Source: Haloplasma contractile | GTDB taxonomy: Bacteria > Bacillota_I > Bacilli_A > Haloplasmatales > Haloplasmataceae | Direction: 5' to 3' | Assembly: GCA_016841945.1 (NCBI GenBank) | Contig: JAENYC010000015.1 | Location: forward strand, 1-64,000 | DNA length: 64,000 nt | Shown: positions 1-7,381 of the stretch, in pieces | How the letters are laid out: each line of letters opens with the position of its first letter | Position numbering within the stretch: the first letter of the stretch is position 1 | The notes under the pieces: model-generated | What the model was told of the DNA's origin: nothing | What the model saw: only the letters and a program-made list of their open reading frames with translations | Database searches by the model: none | Program-made: the position numbers and the translations under genes

Positions 1-150
1 GCATACTCTTTTTGTATAAATAAATAGTTGATTAGGGGGGGTAAATATGTTATGTGAGTTTTGGGGGGATATATTAAATTATAAAGGGTAGGTTTTGCAC
101 TTTCGTGCAGTTATATTTTGAGTCAATTTAAAAAATATTATGCAAATTTT
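1..150. other. left-edge non-coding stretch
   Basis: AT-rich sequence downstream of tpiA on the minus strand. It holds one small inverted repeat around 98-115 (TGCAC/GTGCA, 5 bp stem, 4 nt loop) that might end the tpiA message, but no convincing U tract follows it. I see no gene here; the neighbouring gene beyond the edge is not visible. Confidence 0.4.
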
Positions 151-906
151 TTATAATTTTTTAAAATTTGTCAATTGTATAAATGATTCTGCATCTAGTG
201 ATGCACCACCCACTAAGGCACCATCAATGTGTTCTTGTTCCATTAATTCTTTTATGTTACCAGGTTTTACAGAACCACCATATTGTATACGTATACTTTT
301 CTCTACTTCTTCATTATATAATTCTTTTATCACTGATCGAATATATCCACAGGTTTCATTAGCAATATCAGCGGTTGCTGTTTTACCTGTCCCTATTGCC
401 CAAATAGGTTCATAGGCAATCACGATATCTTTTACTTGTTCAGCGCTTATTCCCTCTAATGCCTTTTTAGTTTGTGCTTCTACTACTTGATTTGTTGTAT
501 TGTTTTCACGTTGTTCTAAATGTTCACCGACACATACAATTGGTATTAAATCATATTTATACGCAGCATGAACTTTTTTATTTACAAGTTCATCAGTTTC
601 ATTAAAATATTGACGTCTTTCACTATGTCCTAAAATCACATATTTTACCCCAGTATCATTTAAGACAAGTGGAGATGTTTCACCAGTAAATGCGCCTTTT
701 TCTTCATAATGCATATTTTGTGCCCCAATCTTTAAATAATCTCCCTGTCTTTTAACTAAACAACGTAATAATACGTCAGGTGCACAGATAACTGTATCCA
801 TCTCCTCATCAGATGGTACAGATTGATTCACTGTATAAATAAAATTTAAAGCTTCATCACGCACTTTATTCATCTTCCAGTTTCCTGCGATAATTGGTTT
901 TCTCAT
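151..906 (-). CDS. tpiA: triosephosphate isomerase
   Basis: Interconverts dihydroxyacetone phosphate and glyceraldehyde 3-phosphate in glycolysis, cytosolic. The 251-residue length is standard. Catalytic residues are in place: Lys11 in GNWKMN, His94 in ILGHSERR, Glu166 in [11 protein letters not shown], and the phosphate-gripping loop YGGSVKPGN followed by GALVGGASL near the C terminus. The start is preceded by AAGGAGAG at good spacing. It stands apart from the usual gap-pgk-tpi-pgm cluster: its upstream neighbour is a Spo0A-like gene and a separate promoter-like -10 lies in between, so it is probably monocistronic or terminal in a two-gene unit. Confidence 0.97.
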   Translation of the reverse strand: MRKPIIAGNWKMNKVRDEALNFIYTVNQSVPSDEEMDTVICAPDVLLRCLVKRQGDYLKIGAQNMHYEEKGAFTGETSPLVLNDTGVKYVILGHSERRQYFNETDELVNKKVHAAYKYDLIPIVCVGEHLEQRENNTTNQVVEAQTKKALEGISAEQVKDIVIAYEPIWAIGTGKTATADIANETCGYIRSVIKELYNEEVEKSIRIQYGGSVKPGNIKELMEQEHIDGALVGGASLDAESFIQLTNFKKL

Positions 907-941
907 TGATATCTCTCCTTTAAATATTTATTACCATTGAT

Positions 942-970
942 ATTATACAATAATCTATATTAATAAAAAA
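942..970 (-). promoter_or_regulatory. possible tpiA promoter
   Basis: A perfect -10 (TATAAT at 942-947) preceded by TG, with 17 bases to a poor -35 (TTTTTT). It lies 36 bp upstream of the tpiA start. Confidence 0.4.
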
Positions 971-978
971 GTTATTTA

Positions 979-1755
979 CTAAATTTTTCTAAGTGATTGT
1001 TTGATATTATGCCTAATAATATAATCTTTTTGTTCTTTTAATGTCTTTATACATACTTGTAAAAAAGTTGAAACAGATGGATAACTGTTATGATAATGTC
1101 CAAATAATATTTTTGCATAAAAATTATCACTCTTAGAAAAAGAGGATTTTATACACAGTCTCATTGCTTTTTCGACACTACAAGGACTAACATTAAAATG
1201 TTTACCTACCATCTTATAAATATTTATCATATACTTATTTATATTTTCGCTATTTTCAAGCATGCTATTCAACACATATTCAAAGTATTTATATCCAATA
1301 TATGTTTTTAACAATCCGATCTGTTTGAGTAAATTAATTATCTCTATTTGCGGTTCAAAGTATTTTTTACCTATTACTTTTCTTTCTATTTCTAACTGAC
1401 ATAATAAATGATAAATATCTCTTATACTCATATTTAAATTGTGGACATAATAGATTTGTAATTGTTGACACTTATCTCTTATAAAATCATTAACAAATGG
1501 TGTAATGAGAATTATTATCTCAGGTTTATGTCTTGTTTTTAATAATAGTGATTCTAATGCATATAAACCCGTAATATAAGTTAATGCATTTTTTACAATC
1601 ACGACATCAAATCTATCTAAGTTTACTAAATTCAATAGTGCCTCACCATCTAATACATAATGATTTAAAGAATATAAATCTTCATCTTGAAAATACTGAT
1701 TGACTTTATTGATAAATCCTTCATTATTATGTGCAAATAAAACACTTTTTTTCAT
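979..1755 (-). CDS. Spo0A-like regulator with degenerate receiver
   Basis: Two-domain protein (about 258 residues). Numbering here is from the upstream ATG at 1758. Residues 1-120 align without gaps over the first 56 positions to the Spo0A receiver, and residues 140-245 align to the Spo0A C-terminal DNA-binding domain (INLLKQIGL...IGYKYFEYVLNSM...VSPCSVEKAMRLCI, with the recognition-helix Ser, Val, Glu, Ala and Arg positions retained). The receiver is degenerate: the acidic pair Asp10-Asp11 of Spo0A is His10-Asn11, the phosphoacceptor Asp56 is Lys56, and the conserved Lys near 108 is lost; Thr86 is kept. It should therefore bind DNA but not be switched by phosphorylation. The second ATG (1755) is better spaced from GGTGA than the first. 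It has its own good promoter. No sporulation genes adjoin it. The family call is strong; the target genes are unknown. Confidence 0.8.
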   Translation of the reverse strand: MKKSVLFAHNNEGFINKVNQYFQDEDLYSLNHYVLDGEALLNLVNLDRFDVVIVKNALTYITGLYALESLLLKTRHKPEIIILITPFVNDFIRDKCQQLQIYYVHNLNMSIRDIYHLLCQLEIERKVIGKKYFEPQIEIINLLKQIGLLKTYIGYKYFEYVLNSMLENSENINKYMINIYKMVGKHFNVSPCSVEKAMRLCIKSSFSKSDNFYAKILFGHYHNSYPSVSTFLQVCIKTLKEQKDYIIRHNIKQSLRKI

Positions 1756-1787
1756 CATTTATCACCATTTATCTAAGATATATATTT

Positions 1788-1816
1788 ATTATATATCACT
1801 TAATTATTTAATTCAA
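1788..1816 (-). promoter_or_regulatory. promoter of the Spo0A-like gene
   Basis: TTGAAT, 17-base spacer, TATAAT on the minus strand, about 30 bp upstream of the start codon. Close to the vegetative sigma-A consensus. Confidence 0.7.
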
Positions 1817-1828
1817 AGTCTTTTTAAT

Positions 1829-1850
1829 AAAAAAAGGGACAAATTGTCCC
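1829..1850 (-). terminator. intrinsic terminator of the lemA operon
   Basis: GGGAC/GTCCC hairpin (1836-1850) followed on the minus strand by a run of seven U, directly after the lemA stop. Confidence 0.85.
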
Positions 1851-1859
1851 TATACAATA

Positions 1860-2426
1860 TTAGAAATTCATTTCTACATCTTTACGTTTATATTCTTCTG
1901 CTTCGAAGAACTCTCTTGAAGTAAAATGAAACATTCCTGCAATGATATTTGATGGAAATAATTGTACTTTTTGATTATACGCTGAAACATTCGCATTGTA
2001 TACTCTACGAGCTGCTTGTAAATGTTCTTCAACATCAGATATAGACATTTGTAGTTGTTTAAAATTCTCACTTGCTTTTAAATCGGGATATTGCTCAACT
2101 ACGACATTAATCGCTCTCATTGCTTCATCCATTTGTGTAACAATTTTTTGTTTATCTTGAATGGATGCTTGGTCTAAATGAACTGAATTACGTAAAGCAA
2201 TTACCTTCTCCAAAGTTTCACGTTCATGCTTCGCATAACCTTTTACAACATCTACCATTTTCGTTAACACATCAAAACGCTTAGTTAAAGCAACATCAAT
2301 ACCTGATTCAGCTTCATTCACCTTGATTTTACCTGTCTGTAAACTGTTATAACCTCCAATTATCCATAAGAGAATGAAAAATACAATTATACCTAATACT
2401 ACTAAAATAATTCCAATAGGACCCAT
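1860..2426 (-). CDS. lemA: LemA family protein
   Basis: 188-residue LemA protein: one N-terminal membrane helix (about residues 4-25) followed by a long helical domain with the family pattern YNSLQTGKIKVNEAESGIDVALTKRFDVLTKMVDVVKGYAKHE (shown only in part by its landmarks: N-E-A-x-S-x-I-D-V-x-L-x-R-R/K-x-D-x-L) and a C-terminal AYN...FPSNIIAGMF...FFEAEE segment typical of the family. The N terminus is probably outside, with the helical bundle facing the cytoplasm or the outside depending on topology. The molecular function of LemA is not established. It is co-transcribed with the upstream DUF3137-like gene (15 bp gap), a pairing that recurs in bacteria. RBS GGAGG. Confidence 0.9.
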   Translation of the reverse strand: MGPIGIILVVLGIIVFFILLWIIGGYNSLQTGKIKVNEAESGIDVALTKRFDVLTKMVDVVKGYAKHERETLEKVIALRNSVHLDQASIQDKQKIVTQMDEAMRAINVVVEQYPDLKASENFKQLQMSISDVEEHLQAARRVYNANVSAYNQKVQLFPSNIIAGMFHFTSREFFEAEEYKRKDVEMNF

Positions 2427-2441
2427 TATTTTTCCTCCTTT

Positions 2442-3326
2442 TTATTTAAATATATTTCTATTTAATCTCAATTCTTTAACAATATCCTGTAATATAAGAA
2501 TATCTTCCACTTGAGCACTCATAAATTGATCATCAATTGATGAAAAAACTGGTGGCTCAAATGAATTTTTTGAATGATAAATCGCAATGTGAAGTTCACT
2601 ACCAATAAAAGAAAAATATATTCTTCCTGGAAAGCGTCTTTCTAATTTTTTAATGTTTTCCATCAAAGATGGCGTCAATACATAGAACGCATCGTGTTGA
2701 TTAGTCGCATAAGTTTTAAACTTCTTATTAAATTCAACATCTTCTAAAGAAATTTTTTTCACATTTAATCCCCATTTTGCACCTTGTAAAAAACCATCTT
2801 CTCTTACCTGTATAATACCATTGAACTCTTTATTAAAATCATATACAAACCAACGTCCACGAAAGAAAGTAATATATTCTACTCTTTGATGACCTTTACT
2901 ATCCCTTGTTACACGTCTTTCTTGCATATGTACATCACTTGACATAAATCTAACATCATCAAATGTACCATACATTAAATCCTCACAATGATATCTATCA
3001 GGTTTTTTAAATAATCCACTATGCATGACAGTATTTTGACCAACACCATCTTTATAATCATATTTTAATTCCAGTCCGGTCTTCTCTATGATTAACGGCA
3101 TCATTTTGTCTTTAAAAGATTTTTTATATTTGGAATAACTCGTTCCCACATATGCAAAGGAAAAAAATAAACCAATAAATCCTCCTATTAGAATACCTTG
3201 GCTATTTTGTCCGATGATTAAACCTAATAATAATGTAACGACAACAATTCCTATACTATATAGTAATCGCTTTGTGATTAACTTTCTTTGTGTTTCTAAT
3301 TCTTTTAATAGTTGATTATATTCCAT
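2442..3326 (-). CDS. DUF3137-like membrane protein
   Basis: 294 residues with two closely spaced N-terminal membrane helices (about 22-40 and 45-64) and a soluble C-terminal domain of about 220 residues. The central part (SGLFKKPDRYHCEDLMYGTFDDVRF then FRGRWFVYDFNKEF) matches what I recall of DUF3137 proteins, which commonly sit next to LemA as here. Its role is unknown; a membrane-stress or envelope role together with LemA is only a guess. The start has a good GGGGAGG ribosome-binding site, and a -10-like TATAAT lies 25 bp upstream. Confidence 0.7.
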   Translation of the reverse strand: MEYNQLLKELETQRKLITKRLLYSIGIVVVTLLLGLIIGQNSQGILIGGFIGLFFSFAYVGTSYSKYKKSFKDKMMPLIIEKTGLELKYDYKDGVGQNTVMHSGLFKKPDRYHCEDLMYGTFDDVRFMSSDVHMQERRVTRDSKGHQRVEYITFFRGRWFVYDFNKEFNGIIQVREDGFLQGAKWGLNVKKISLEDVEFNKKFKTYATNQHDAFYVLTPSLMENIKKLERRFPGRIYFSFIGSELHIAIYHSKNSFEPPVFSSIDDQFMSAQVEDILILQDIVKELRLNRNIFK

Positions 3327-3360
3327 CTATATTCCTCCCCATAGTATATATTATAGCATT

Positions 3361-3404
3361 AAAAAAAAATATCTTAAATATTTTTTTTAAATATTTAAGA
3401 TATT
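3361..3404 (-). terminator. intrinsic terminator of the small membrane-protein gene
   Basis: Long AT-rich inverted repeat (about 13 bp stem, 3369-3382 with 3391-3404) followed on the minus strand by a run of at least eight U. It separates the DUF3137-lemA unit from the gene upstream. Confidence 0.75.
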
Positions 3405-3422
3405 TTTACTACTGTTTAAAAT

Positions 3423-3827
3423 TTATTCTCCAACATTTGTCGATATTTGATGATTTCTTCTTTTCGTTAAGAGTAACACTCCTGCTACCACCATTAGTAT
3501 AATAGGAACAAACCACAATAACCAATAGGATAATATCCCTAATATTATCAAGATAATCCCCATTATTTTATAATTATCTAAACTTAGCTTACTTGCGATA
3601 ATAAATAATGCTACGACATCAAGAATCGATAATATTGTCAAAATATAATAAGTTGTTGTGAGATAATTTGCTTCTAAATTATGTCCCGCTTCCTCTAATG
3701 CATCTTGCATTTCAGGCATTGTTTTTAATATATCGACTGAAAAATATAAAATCGCTACTAATACTATACCTATTGCACCTAATACAGCCGCAATTCTTAT
3801 CAACAATTTTTCTGTTTTAAATTCCAT
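3423..3827 (-). CDS. small membrane protein, DUF4064-like
   Basis: 134 residues with three or four membrane helices (about 9-30, 58-80, 85-105 and 106-122), a short extracytoplasmic-looking loop containing an acidic stretch (MQDALEEAG), and a charged C-terminal tail. The general shape resembles DUF4064 small membrane proteins, but I cannot confirm the family. I chose the second ATG because the first ATG overlaps the AGGAG that serves the second. It sits alone between two terminators, so it is transcribed singly. Confidence 0.65.
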   Translation of the reverse strand: MEFKTEKLLIRIAAVLGAIGIVLVAILYFSVDILKTMPEMQDALEEAGHNLEANYLTTTYYILTILSILDVVALFIIASKLSLDNYKIMGIILIILGILSYWLLWFVPIILMVVAGVLLLTKRRNHQISTNVGE

Positions 3828-3886
3828 TGAATCACTCCTCATCTTTAGTATTTCATTAATACATGATTTTATGTTTTAATTTATAA

Positions 3887-3916
3887 GCAAAAAGACAGAA
3901 TTTAATTCCTGTCTTT
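3887..3916 (-). terminator. terminator overlapping the yabB stop codon
   Basis: AAAGACAG/CTGTCTTT hairpin whose loop contains the TAA stop of the yabB-like gene, followed by U residues on the minus strand. The last codons of the gene therefore form half of its own terminator. Confidence 0.75.
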
Positions 3917-4666
3917 TTTTAACATAAACATCTTCATTATTTCATCTGTATATTTATTATCTTTATTATAGACATAAAGTGGCGGTAAAATTCTTAGTCC
4001 ACCTTGCCGACTCTTTCTTCCTTCAATTAAAATGGCATTACATTGTCTATCAGGTTTAGGATAAACCAACCTTAATCTTTTAGGTTCTATTTTATATTTT
4101 CTCATGATTTCAAAAATATCTAATAGACGGTCCGGTCTATGAACCATCGAAAAATATCCACCATGTTTTAATAATAAACTCGCTTCCTTTAACACATCTT
4201 CTAATGTCGCATGTATTTCATGACGAGCAATGGTTAGATAATCATTTTTATTAACATTTGCATCGTTTGTCACCTTAAAATAAGGAGGATTACATGTCAC
4301 AATATCATAGGTGTGATGTCCAATTTTTTTATGAATCCCTTTCAAATCATCATAGATGATTTCTATTTGATGCATTAAGTCATTTATTTCGATGTTTCTT
4401 ATTGCTAGATCATAAGCTATTTCTTGAATTTCAACCCCTATTATTTTTGCTTTTGTACGTAAACTTAAAAATAACGGAATTGGAGCATTCCCAGTACCTA
4501 AATCAACTATCTTTTTCACTGTTTTATTAATTGTCACAAAATTACCTAATAAGGTTGAATCCAATGAAAAATTAAACATATCTGGTCTTTGAATAATTTT
4601 TAATTTTTCGTAACCTAGTAAATCATTTAGTACTTCATTCTCTTTTAACATGACATAATTATTCAT
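3902..4666 (-). CDS. tRNA1(Val) adenine-N6 methyltransferase-like (YabB/TrmN6)
   Basis: 254-residue class I SAM-dependent methyltransferase. Residues 48-60 form the SAM motif (KIVDLGTGNAPIPLFLS), acidic Glu in GVEIQ binds the ribose, and the catalytic NPPY motif (CNPPYFK, near residue 127) marks an adenine or guanine N-methyltransferase. Together with the N-terminal INQP-like stretch (IIQRPDMFNFSLDSTLLGNF) it matches the YabB/TrmN6 family, which methylates A37 of tRNA1(Val). The gene overlaps ricT by 8 bp, as in the Bacilli tmk-holB-ricT-yabA-yabB cluster, but yabA and the GIY-YIG gene are missing here. The usual product RNA target is inferred from the family. Confidence 0.85.
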   Translation of the reverse strand: MNNYVMLKENEVLNDLLGYEKLKIIQRPDMFNFSLDSTLLGNFVTINKTVKKIVDLGTGNAPIPLFLSLRTKAKIIGVEIQEIAYDLAIRNIEINDLMHQIEIIYDDLKGIHKKIGHHTYDIVTCNPPYFKVTNDANVNKNDYLTIARHEIHATLEDVLKEASLLLKHGGYFSMVHRPDRLLDIFEIMRKYKIEPKRLRLVYPKPDRQCNAILIEGRKSRQGGLRILPPLYVYNKDNKYTDEIMKMFMLKKDRN

Positions 4667-5660
4667 CTTTTTCTAATTCTAGTAACTCTTCATCTACCTC
4701 AAAATCATCATCATCTATGGTTATCCTATTTACATTTTTTAGTTGATAGGTTTTGACTGCACTAGTTTCTGTAATCACGACTTTAACTGTATCAATCAGG
4801 GCATTGACACCATATACCTTTCCTTCTCCATCTGGCGTTAAGACAATTTCACCAACACGTGGCATGATTTGAGACATTTCATCGTAAAAATCCGCTTCAT
4901 AGCGTAAACAGCACAATAGTTTTCCACAAGCGCCTGATATTTTTTGCGGATTAAGAGATAGATTTTGATTTTTAGCCATTTTAATAGACACTGTATCAAA
5001 ATTTCCTAAAAAAGTATTACAACATAATATCCGACCACATGGCCCTAATCCCCCAATATATTTTGCGGCATCACGTACGCCCACTTGTCTTAACTCAATC
5101 CTTGTTCTAAACACTGCAGCTAAATCTTTAACGAGTTGTCTAAAATCTATTCTATTTTCCGCACTAAAATAGATGATCAGTTTTGTTCTATCAAAGGTAT
5201 ATTCACACCCTAATAAGCGCATGGTAAGTTCATTCTTCTTTACTAAATCTTCACATACCTCAAGAACATGTCCTTCTTCATGTTTATTTTGTAAATATTT
5301 TTCTTTATCTTCTTCAGTTGCTTTTCTAATAATTGGTTTAATCGGTAGAAATACTTCATCTTTTGTGACATGTTTTATATTTGAAACTACCTCACCAAAT
5401 TCAATTCCTCTTATCGTCTCAACAAGTACCTTATCGTTTATTTTCAAATCGAGATTTCTAGGGTCGAAAAAATATTTTTTTCCTATATTTTTAAATCTAA
5501 CCGCGATGACCTTATATTCATCCTTCTCTTCATATATAAATAATTCTTCATTAATTGGCTTATTGTCTTCATTCTCTGTAACCAAAACATCATTTTCTTT
5601 GACTTTCTTATGGTTATGATGTTGTTGTTTTTTCTGATGATTTTTTTTATATTTACTCAA
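4659..5660 (-). CDS. ricT: RicT/YaaT, PSP1-domain regulator
   Basis: About 333 residues. The PSP1 domain and the Cys-rich core are clear: GGLGPCGRILCC followed after about 25 residues by GACGKLLCCLRYE, the cysteines that take part in Fe-S binding of the RicAFT (Y) complex. In Bacillus this complex stimulates RNase Y-dependent mRNA maturation and affects the Spo0A phosphorelay. The N-terminal 45 residues are a Lys/His-rich tail (KKNHQKKQQHHNHKK). I prefer a TTG start at 5660, which sits 7 bases from AGGAGG; the upstream ATG at 5666 abuts the same AGGAGG. RicA and RicF are not in the window. Overlaps the yabB-like gene. Confidence 0.92.
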   Translation of the reverse strand: MSKYKKNHQKKQQHHNHKKVKENDVLVTENEDNKPINEELFIYEEKDEYKVIAVRFKNIGKKYFFDPRNLDLKINDKVLVETIRGIEFGEVVSNIKHVTKDEVFLPIKPIIRKATEEDKEKYLQNKHEEGHVLEVCEDLVKKNELTMRLLGCEYTFDRTKLIIYFSAENRIDFRQLVKDLAAVFRTRIELRQVGVRDAAKYIGGLGPCGRILCCNTFLGNFDTVSIKMAKNQNLSLNPQKISGACGKLLCCLRYEADFYDEMSQIMPRVGEIVLTPDGEGKVYGVNALIDTVKVVITETSAVKTYQLKNVNRITIDDDDFEVDEELLELEKDE

Positions 5661-5672
5661 GACCATCCCTCC

Positions 5673-6644
5673 TTACATAAGGTTTATCAATAAACTATCT
5701 ATAAGTAACACTGTATTTCCATTATACTCTAAACTAATTTTTGCTTTTAAAAGCCTATCTATATTATATATTATCTTCTCTTTAGATAAAAGGTGCAAAT
5801 GCTTATTTATAAAAGGTAATTCATGGTTAAAAATAATATTATCATTATTATGGACTAATTTTTTAATATCACGCATATACATCAACATTATATCTATAAA
5901 ATAGGCAAGTTGTTTTTTATCCTTATAAATATCTACTTGACTATTTTCTAATAACACGATTAAATCTTCATTTTTATTCAATATGTTTTGACCTACAGTT
6001 TTGACTAAATCAATCACATCAATAATATGTTCTTCATTTGCGATTTCTAATGCTTCATTTAAATCATTTGTTAAATGCGCACAAATAGATGCAATATATG
6101 GGTCTATTTCATTTTTTTTTAGATGTTCAACAATTTCTTTCTTTGGGATTGGTTGAAAATTTAATACTTGACTTCTTGATATAATCGTTGGTAATATTCT
6201 ATGTATATTTTCCGTTATTAATATGGTATATGTATTTTCAAGTGGTTCTTCAATAAATTTCAATATACTATTTGATGCATTGATTGACATCTTATCAATC
6301 TCATCTATGATATAAATTTTAGGTCCTTCTTCTAAATTTGTTTTTGCATATTCTTGTTGAAGATAAAGCACTTGTTCTTTTTTAATGGTTCCATTATCTG
6401 GTTCTATTAATAATACATTTGGATGATTATGGTGCGAAATTCTCATACAGTTTAGACAACTGTCACAGACAGTCCCTTCATTTTCACAGTATAACAATTT
6501 CGCAAATTCTAACGCAATTTCTTTTTTCTTGGTTCCTTTTTCTCCTTCAAATAAATAAGTGTGTGCCAACCGATTTTTTTGATAACTATTCATTAACATC
6601 TTAATTACTTTAGGTTGAATCCTTTTATATTGATTTAATGACAT
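5673..6644 (-). CDS. holB: DNA polymerase III delta' subunit
   Basis: 323-residue clamp-loader ATPase-like subunit. Features: RLAHTYLFEGEKGTKKKE, a degenerate P-loop near residue 30; a zinc ribbon with four cysteines (YCENEGTVCDSCLNC); YIIDEIDKMSINASNSILKFIEEP, the Walker B-like helix; and SRSQ, the SRC-like arginine-finger motif. The degenerate P-loop is normal for delta', which does not need to hydrolyse ATP. The ATG at 6644 is better placed relative to AAAGG than the ATG at 6653 that overlaps the tmk stop. It belongs to the tmk-holB-ricT-yabB operon. Confidence 0.92.
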   Translation of the reverse strand: MSLNQYKRIQPKVIKMLMNSYQKNRLAHTYLFEGEKGTKKKEIALEFAKLLYCENEGTVCDSCLNCMRISHHNHPNVLLIEPDNGTIKKEQVLYLQQEYAKTNLEEGPKIYIIDEIDKMSINASNSILKFIEEPLENTYTILITENIHRILPTIISRSQVLNFQPIPKKEIVEHLKKNEIDPYIASICAHLTNDLNEALEIANEEHIIDVIDLVKTVGQNILNKNEDLIVLLENSQVDIYKDKKQLAYFIDIMLMYMRDIKKLVHNNDNIIFNHELPFINKHLHLLSKEKIIYNIDRLLKAKISLEYNGNTVLLIDSLLINLM

Positions 6645-6649
6645 ATTTA

Positions 6650-7276
6650 TCATCCTTTTATTTTATCATAGATTATTTTATAAACATCCTGAACAACTTC
6701 TTCTATGTCACGATTAGCATCTACTACTATCATTCTATCTTGAAACATATCCTTGACAATGGAATAGCCTTCATAAACTCTATCATGAAATTCAATGCCT
6801 TCTAAATCTAAACGATCTAAATTTTTACGATGACGATTGATTCGAGTCAATCCCACATCAGGTCTAATATCTAAAAAAATTGTGACATCTGGCATCACAC
6901 CATCAACCGCAAATTGATTAATCGAGAATACTTCTTCAATTCCAATTTGTCTACCATATCCTTGATAAGCCAGTGAACTTTCTACAAAGCGTTCACATAT
7001 GACATTTTTCCCAGATTCTAATGCTGGTATTATTTTTTCGACTAAATGTTGTCTTCGACTTGCCGCATATAATAAAGCTTCTGTTTTAGCATCCATCGTA
7101 TTATTTTTAGGATCTAAGATGATATTTCTAATTTGTTCCGCTATATCTATACCACCAGGTTCTCTTGTTGTCAGGTGATTAATTTTTTCTTTCTTTAATC
7201 TTTTTGATAATTCTTTTACCATTGTTGTTTTTCCAGAACCATCCGGTCCTTCTATTGTGATAAATAAACCTCTCAT
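6650..7276 (-). CDS. tmk: thymidylate kinase
   Basis: 208 residues; phosphorylates dTMP to dTDP. P-loop GPDGSGKTT at residues 10-18, the DR-x motif as ERFVESSLAYQGYGR, TREPGG for dTMP binding, and the LID region. Ends in TGA, one of the codons showing that TGA is a stop in this genome. In Bacillus the c-di-AMP receptor gene darA (yaaQ) lies between tmk and holB; here the two genes practically touch. Confidence 0.97.
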   Translation of the reverse strand: MRGLFITIEGPDGSGKTTMVKELSKRLKKEKINHLTTREPGGIDIAEQIRNIILDPKNNTMDAKTEALLYAASRRQHLVEKIIPALESGKNVICERFVESSLAYQGYGRQIGIEEVFSINQFAVDGVMPDVTIFLDIRPDVGLTRINRHRKNLDRLDLEGIEFHDRVYEGYSIVKDMFQDRMIVVDANRDIEEVVQDVYKIIYDKIKG

Positions 7277-7310
7277 TATTTCTACCTCACTTCTTTAACA
7301 CTTAACTTAT

Positions 7311-7339
7311 ATTATCGCATAAAATGCCCTTTTTTTAAA
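7311..7339 (-). promoter_or_regulatory. possible promoter of the tmk operon
   Basis: TTTAAA, 17 bases, GATAAT on the minus strand about 35 bp upstream of tmk and just after the terminator of the helicase gene. Imperfect but well spaced. Confidence 0.4.
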
Positions 7340-7343
7340 GTAT

Positions 7344-7381
7344 TAAAAAAAGAAAAAATATTATAGTCAATTGACTATAAT
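7344..7381 (-). terminator. terminator of the helicase-nuclease gene
   Basis: A perfect 22 bp palindrome (7360-7381) containing the TAG stop of the upstream gene, followed by a U-rich tract on the minus strand. Confidence 0.8.

Noticed and set aside
98-115. Hairpin at the left edge as tpiA terminator
   Set aside because: Stem of only 5 bp and no U tract on the minus strand.
140-415. Plus-strand open frames opposite tpiA, ricT, hydAB, rpoB and other genes
   Set aside because: They mirror the codon pattern of well-identified genes on the minus strand, lack RBS and encode Ser/Phe/Leu-rich nonsense proteins.
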